Below are positions 25,730 to 27,341 of a stretch of 27,341 nt of DNA, in pieces. Both the position numbers and the translations under genes were made by a program. Under the pieces are notes generated by a model. The model saw only the letters and a list, made by a program, of their open reading frames with translations, searched no databases and was not told where the DNA came from. Location: positions 1 through 27,341 of the IMG/VR virus record IMGVR_UViG_3300013010_000052; one strand, 5' to 3'. Origin of the DNA: a virus. Positions within the stretch are counted from its first letter, which is position 1. Every line of letters begins with the position of its first letter.

Positions 25730-26902
25730 TTATACTAAGTTCATTGTAATCTTGCGATCACTAATATTTACACTACCAATTTTAACATTAATAGTATCAC
25801 CCTTAGTAAGCTCAGTATCTTTTAATTTAGTTTTATGAATAAGACCACTTATACCTTTTTCCAATTCTACAAATGCACCATACTTAGTTACTTTTGTAAC
25901 CTTCCCTTCAGTTACCATCATAGGTTTGTATTTTTGGTCTGCGCCATCCCATAAGTCAATCTTAGGTCCTGCTTGGCTTAAAATAATTTTTCTATCTGAT
26001 ATAATTTCCTTTGTCCAGAAATTAATCTCATCACCTGGTTTAATACTCCTATTATCAAATAGCTTTAGTGTAGATTCATCTAATTCATTTTTAGGAATAA
26101 GACCAGTTAAGGATTCATTAAATTCGGCAAATATACCAAATTTAGTTGTACCTGTAACAAAACCAGTAATATGTTCTTTTATATTTTCTCTTAGGTTTTC
26201 TACAGCAGAAGGAATCATGGTTCTAAGATATTCTCTATGGGAAACGACAATAGTTTGTTTTTCATTAGAATAAGTTATAGGCATAACGATAATTTCTTTA
26301 CCTACTATAGCTTCAAAATTATGTAGCTTATTTAAACCGGCTAAGGAACCTGGCATAAAGCATTGTACTCCACCAACCTCAACCCAGTAGCCACCATGTA
26401 TTAATTCTTTAACTTTACCAGTAAATCCTATACCTCTATTTCCAATAGCGTTATAAATTTCATTACGCTTAACTTCATCTAATGCATCGCTAATAGAAGC
26501 ATAAAGGGTTCCAAATTTAGAATATTTAACTTTTATGTCAACACTCATTCCAATTTCTAGTTGATCAACAATTTCCTTAGGCTCTTTATTTAAAATACAG
26601 ACAGCAGTATTCTTTCTTGATATATCTACTAAAGCCTCTACTTTAACTTCAGTTTCTTCCCCGTCAATAATATGAGTTTCTTTTTTGATAGCAACTATCT
26701 CACCTTGTGTTATGTAATTGTTATTTTCTTCGGAAAGAGTTAATCTATTTAATTCATCATCTGATAAATCATACATCGACATTGCTTCTGCTGCATACAT
26801 TTCAGTACACATTAACTTAGTTCCTTTAGGTACTTTAACTTTAACTACTTTAGTGTCAAATGGATCATCACTTAATTGGATTGTGATTTCTTGTTCTGTC
26901 AT
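25730..26902 (-). CDS. S1-domain RNA-binding protein, ribosomal protein bS1-like (390 aa)
   Basis: Contains about four S1 (OB-fold) domains: a degenerate one at 62-140, then 157-222 (GFTGKVKELIHGGYWVEVGG, FMPGSLAG), 242-310 (HITGFVTGTTKFGIFAEFNE, LTGLIPKNEL, ISDRKIILS) and 329-390 (VTEGKVTKVTKYGAFVELEK, ISGLIHKTKL, ISDRKITMNLV). The last two are canonical, with the G-x-V-x-x-V/T-x-x-G-x-F-V/A-E core and the D-R-K-I-x-x-S/N ending. Cellular bS1 of many bacteria has six domains, and it binds single-stranded mRNA ahead of the start to bring it to the 30S subunit. This protein lacks an evident full N-terminal ribosome-docking helix, though residues 1-60 are acidic and could dock differently. A phage copy could recruit phage mRNA with A-rich leaders or protect RNA. 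The function is inferred; the fold is clear. Confidence 0.85.
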   Translation of the reverse strand: MTEQEITIQLSDDPFDTKVVKVKVPKGTKLMCTEMYAAEAMSMYDLSDDELNRLTLSEENNNYITQGEIVAIKKETHIIDGEETEVKVEALVDISRKNTAVCILNKEPKEIVDQLEIGMSVDIKVKYSKFGTLYASISDALDEVKRNEIYNAIGNRGIGFTGKVKELIHGGYWVEVGGVQCFMPGSLAGLNKLHNFEAIVGKEIIVMPITYSNEKQTIVVSHREYLRTMIPSAVENLRENIKEHITGFVTGTTKFGIFAEFNESLTGLIPKNELDESTLKLFDNRSIKPGDEINFWTKEIISDRKIILSQAGPKIDLWDGADQKYKPMMVTEGKVTKVTKYGAFVELEKGISGLIHKTKLKDTELTKGDTINVKIGSVNISDRKITMNLV

Positions 26903-26990
26903 TATTTTTTTATTAAGAGTGTTATTATAGATTATATATTACTCGATTGAAATTTAATTATTATACTTTAAAAAATGTAATAGTTTAAGA
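26903..26990 (-). promoter_or_regulatory. 88-base A/T-rich gap with TATAAT hexamers, possible promoter for the S1-like gene
   Basis: The longest gap in the window. On the minus strand it holds three TATAAT hexamers (26965-26960, 26936-26931 and 26929-26924). None has a good -35 TTGACA at 17 bases, and I see no Bacteroidetes-type TAnnTTTG box. In DNA this A/T-rich such hexamers are expected by chance, so the case rests on gap length. There is no hairpin with a U-run that would mark a terminator. Confidence 0.2.
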
Positions 26991-27272
26991 TTAGATTATA
27001 ACACCTGGTCCAGTTGTGGCACCAGTCTGAGCAGCAGGGGAACCTGCGGTAGCAACAGGAATTCCAGGAACTACGTTTGCGGTTTTTATATATGTAGTTA
27101 TTGCTGGGCCAGCCACAGCAGCAAACGCGGCGGCGCCTGCAGCAATTACATCGCTTTGATTAACAGTTTTTTCAGTTCCTGCGGCTCCAGTTGAATATGC
27201 AGCCATAGCTTCCATTCCTGCTACAAAAGCAGCATCCATTGCGGTGTTAATTACTATTGGTACTAAAGGCAT
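26991..27272 (-). CDS. Small Ala/Gly-rich protein of unknown function (93 aa)
   Basis: Begins MPLVPIVINTAMDAAFVAGM and runs through EAMAAYSTGAAG, a polar stretch (TEKTVNQSDV), then IAAGAAAFAAVAGPAITTYI, ending in a Pro/Ala/Gly/Thr-rich tail (VPGIPVATAGSPAAQTGATT). Two hydrophobic small-residue segments (about 5-25 and 42-62) could be membrane-associated or pack tightly in a virion assembly. They are rich in Ala rather than Leu/Ile, so a holin reading is weak. The leader AATTAAAACAATAAATT-ATG lacks a Shine-Dalgarno. The gene is separated from the S1-like gene by 88 bases and from the preceding gene by 30. The G/C-richer Ala/Gly codons make this stretch stand out in composition, a result of its amino acids. 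I do not recognise a family. Confidence 0.6.
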   Translation of the reverse strand: MPLVPIVINTAMDAAFVAGMEAMAAYSTGAAGTEKTVNQSDVIAAGAAAFAAVAGPAITTYIKTANVVPGIPVATAGSPAAQTGATTGPGVII

Positions 27273-27285
27273 AATTTATTGTTTT

Positions 27286-27293
27286 AATTTATA
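27286..27293 (-). promoter_or_regulatory. Near-match to T4 late promoter box (TATAAATT)
   Basis: Seven of eight positions match TATAAATA on the minus strand, in the 30-base gap ahead of the 93-residue gene and 13 bases before its ATG. Weak evidence on its own; noted because the position is intergenic and parallels the exact box at 3585-3592. Confidence 0.15.
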
Positions 27294-27302
27294 GTTTATA
27301 TA

Positions 27303-27341
27303 TTAGTCAGTTGTATTCTTTGTACTTAATGCAGGATTTCC
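27303..27341 (-). CDS. C-terminal 12 residues of an upstream gene, runs off right edge
   Basis: Reading the minus strand from base 27341, one frame is open for 12 codons (GNPALSTKNTTD) and ends in TAA at 27305-27303. The two other frames hit stops within the same 40 bases. The 30-base spacing to the next ATG fits the tight packing of the cluster. Nothing can be said about function. Confidence 0.45.
   Translation of the reverse strand, partial: GNPALSTKNTTD

Noticed and set aside
25926-26273. A 115-codon plus-strand frame
   Set aside because: Antisense to well-defined S1 domains, which explain the sequence.
1-27341. tRNA genes, CRISPR arrays, insertion sequences, attachment sites
   Set aside because: Gaps are all 88 bases or shorter and contain no cloverleaf-like, regularly repeated or IS-terminal sequence, and no transposase or integrase frame is present.

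Overview
The window is a block of late virion genes from a contractile-tailed (myovirus-type) phage. All supportable genes lie on the minus strand, packed end to end: most gaps are under 60 bases, there is one 4-base ATGA overlap and one 20-base overlap. The DNA is visibly A/T-rich. Nearly all start codons follow A-rich leaders such as AAATTAAATAA-ATG, and only about three have even a weak Shine-Dalgarno-like purine run. Such leaders are typical of Bacteroidetes (Flavobacteriia and relatives). Together with a C-terminal Gly/aromatic hairpin of a kind I associate with Bacteroidetes phage proteins, this suggests a Bacteroidetes host, possibly aquatic. The host call is inference; no marker gene in the window proves it.

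Reading in transcription order (right to left): the tail end of an unidentified gene (27341-27303); a 93-residue Ala/Gly-rich small protein; a 390-residue protein made of about four S1 RNA-binding domains; a 432-residue amidoligase (COOH-NH2 ligase) fold fused to a C-terminal pentapeptide-repeat helix; a 288-residue probable neck or connector protein; then a baseplate module. That module has a gp25/W-like protein, a gp6/J-like wedge protein, an unknown 89-residue protein and a 1097-residue protein with a gp7/I-like element plus Ig/PKD-like domains. The order W-J-(x)-I matches P2 and the T4 gp25/gp6/gp7 set.

Next come the peripheral baseplate and fibre genes: 213-, 709-, 1302- and 1538-residue structural proteins and an 879-residue collagen-containing fibre. 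The 213- and 879-residue proteins share an N-terminal module, which suggests a common docking site on the virion. After the fibre comes an overlapping pair, an 80-residue coiled-coil protein and a 260-residue membrane-anchored envelope protein, which may be lysis-related. Two more structural-looking proteins (461 and 344 residues) follow, then a third gene that runs off the left edge.

The most unusual content is the amidoligase/pentapeptide protein next to the phage S1-like protein, both inside a morphogenesis cluster. The first may modify a carboxylate on a virion or host molecule. The second may help ribosomes use leaders that lack a Shine-Dalgarno sequence. I see no tRNA, rRNA, CRISPR, IS element, integrase, terminase or major capsid gene here, and no stretch over 300 bases without a gene.
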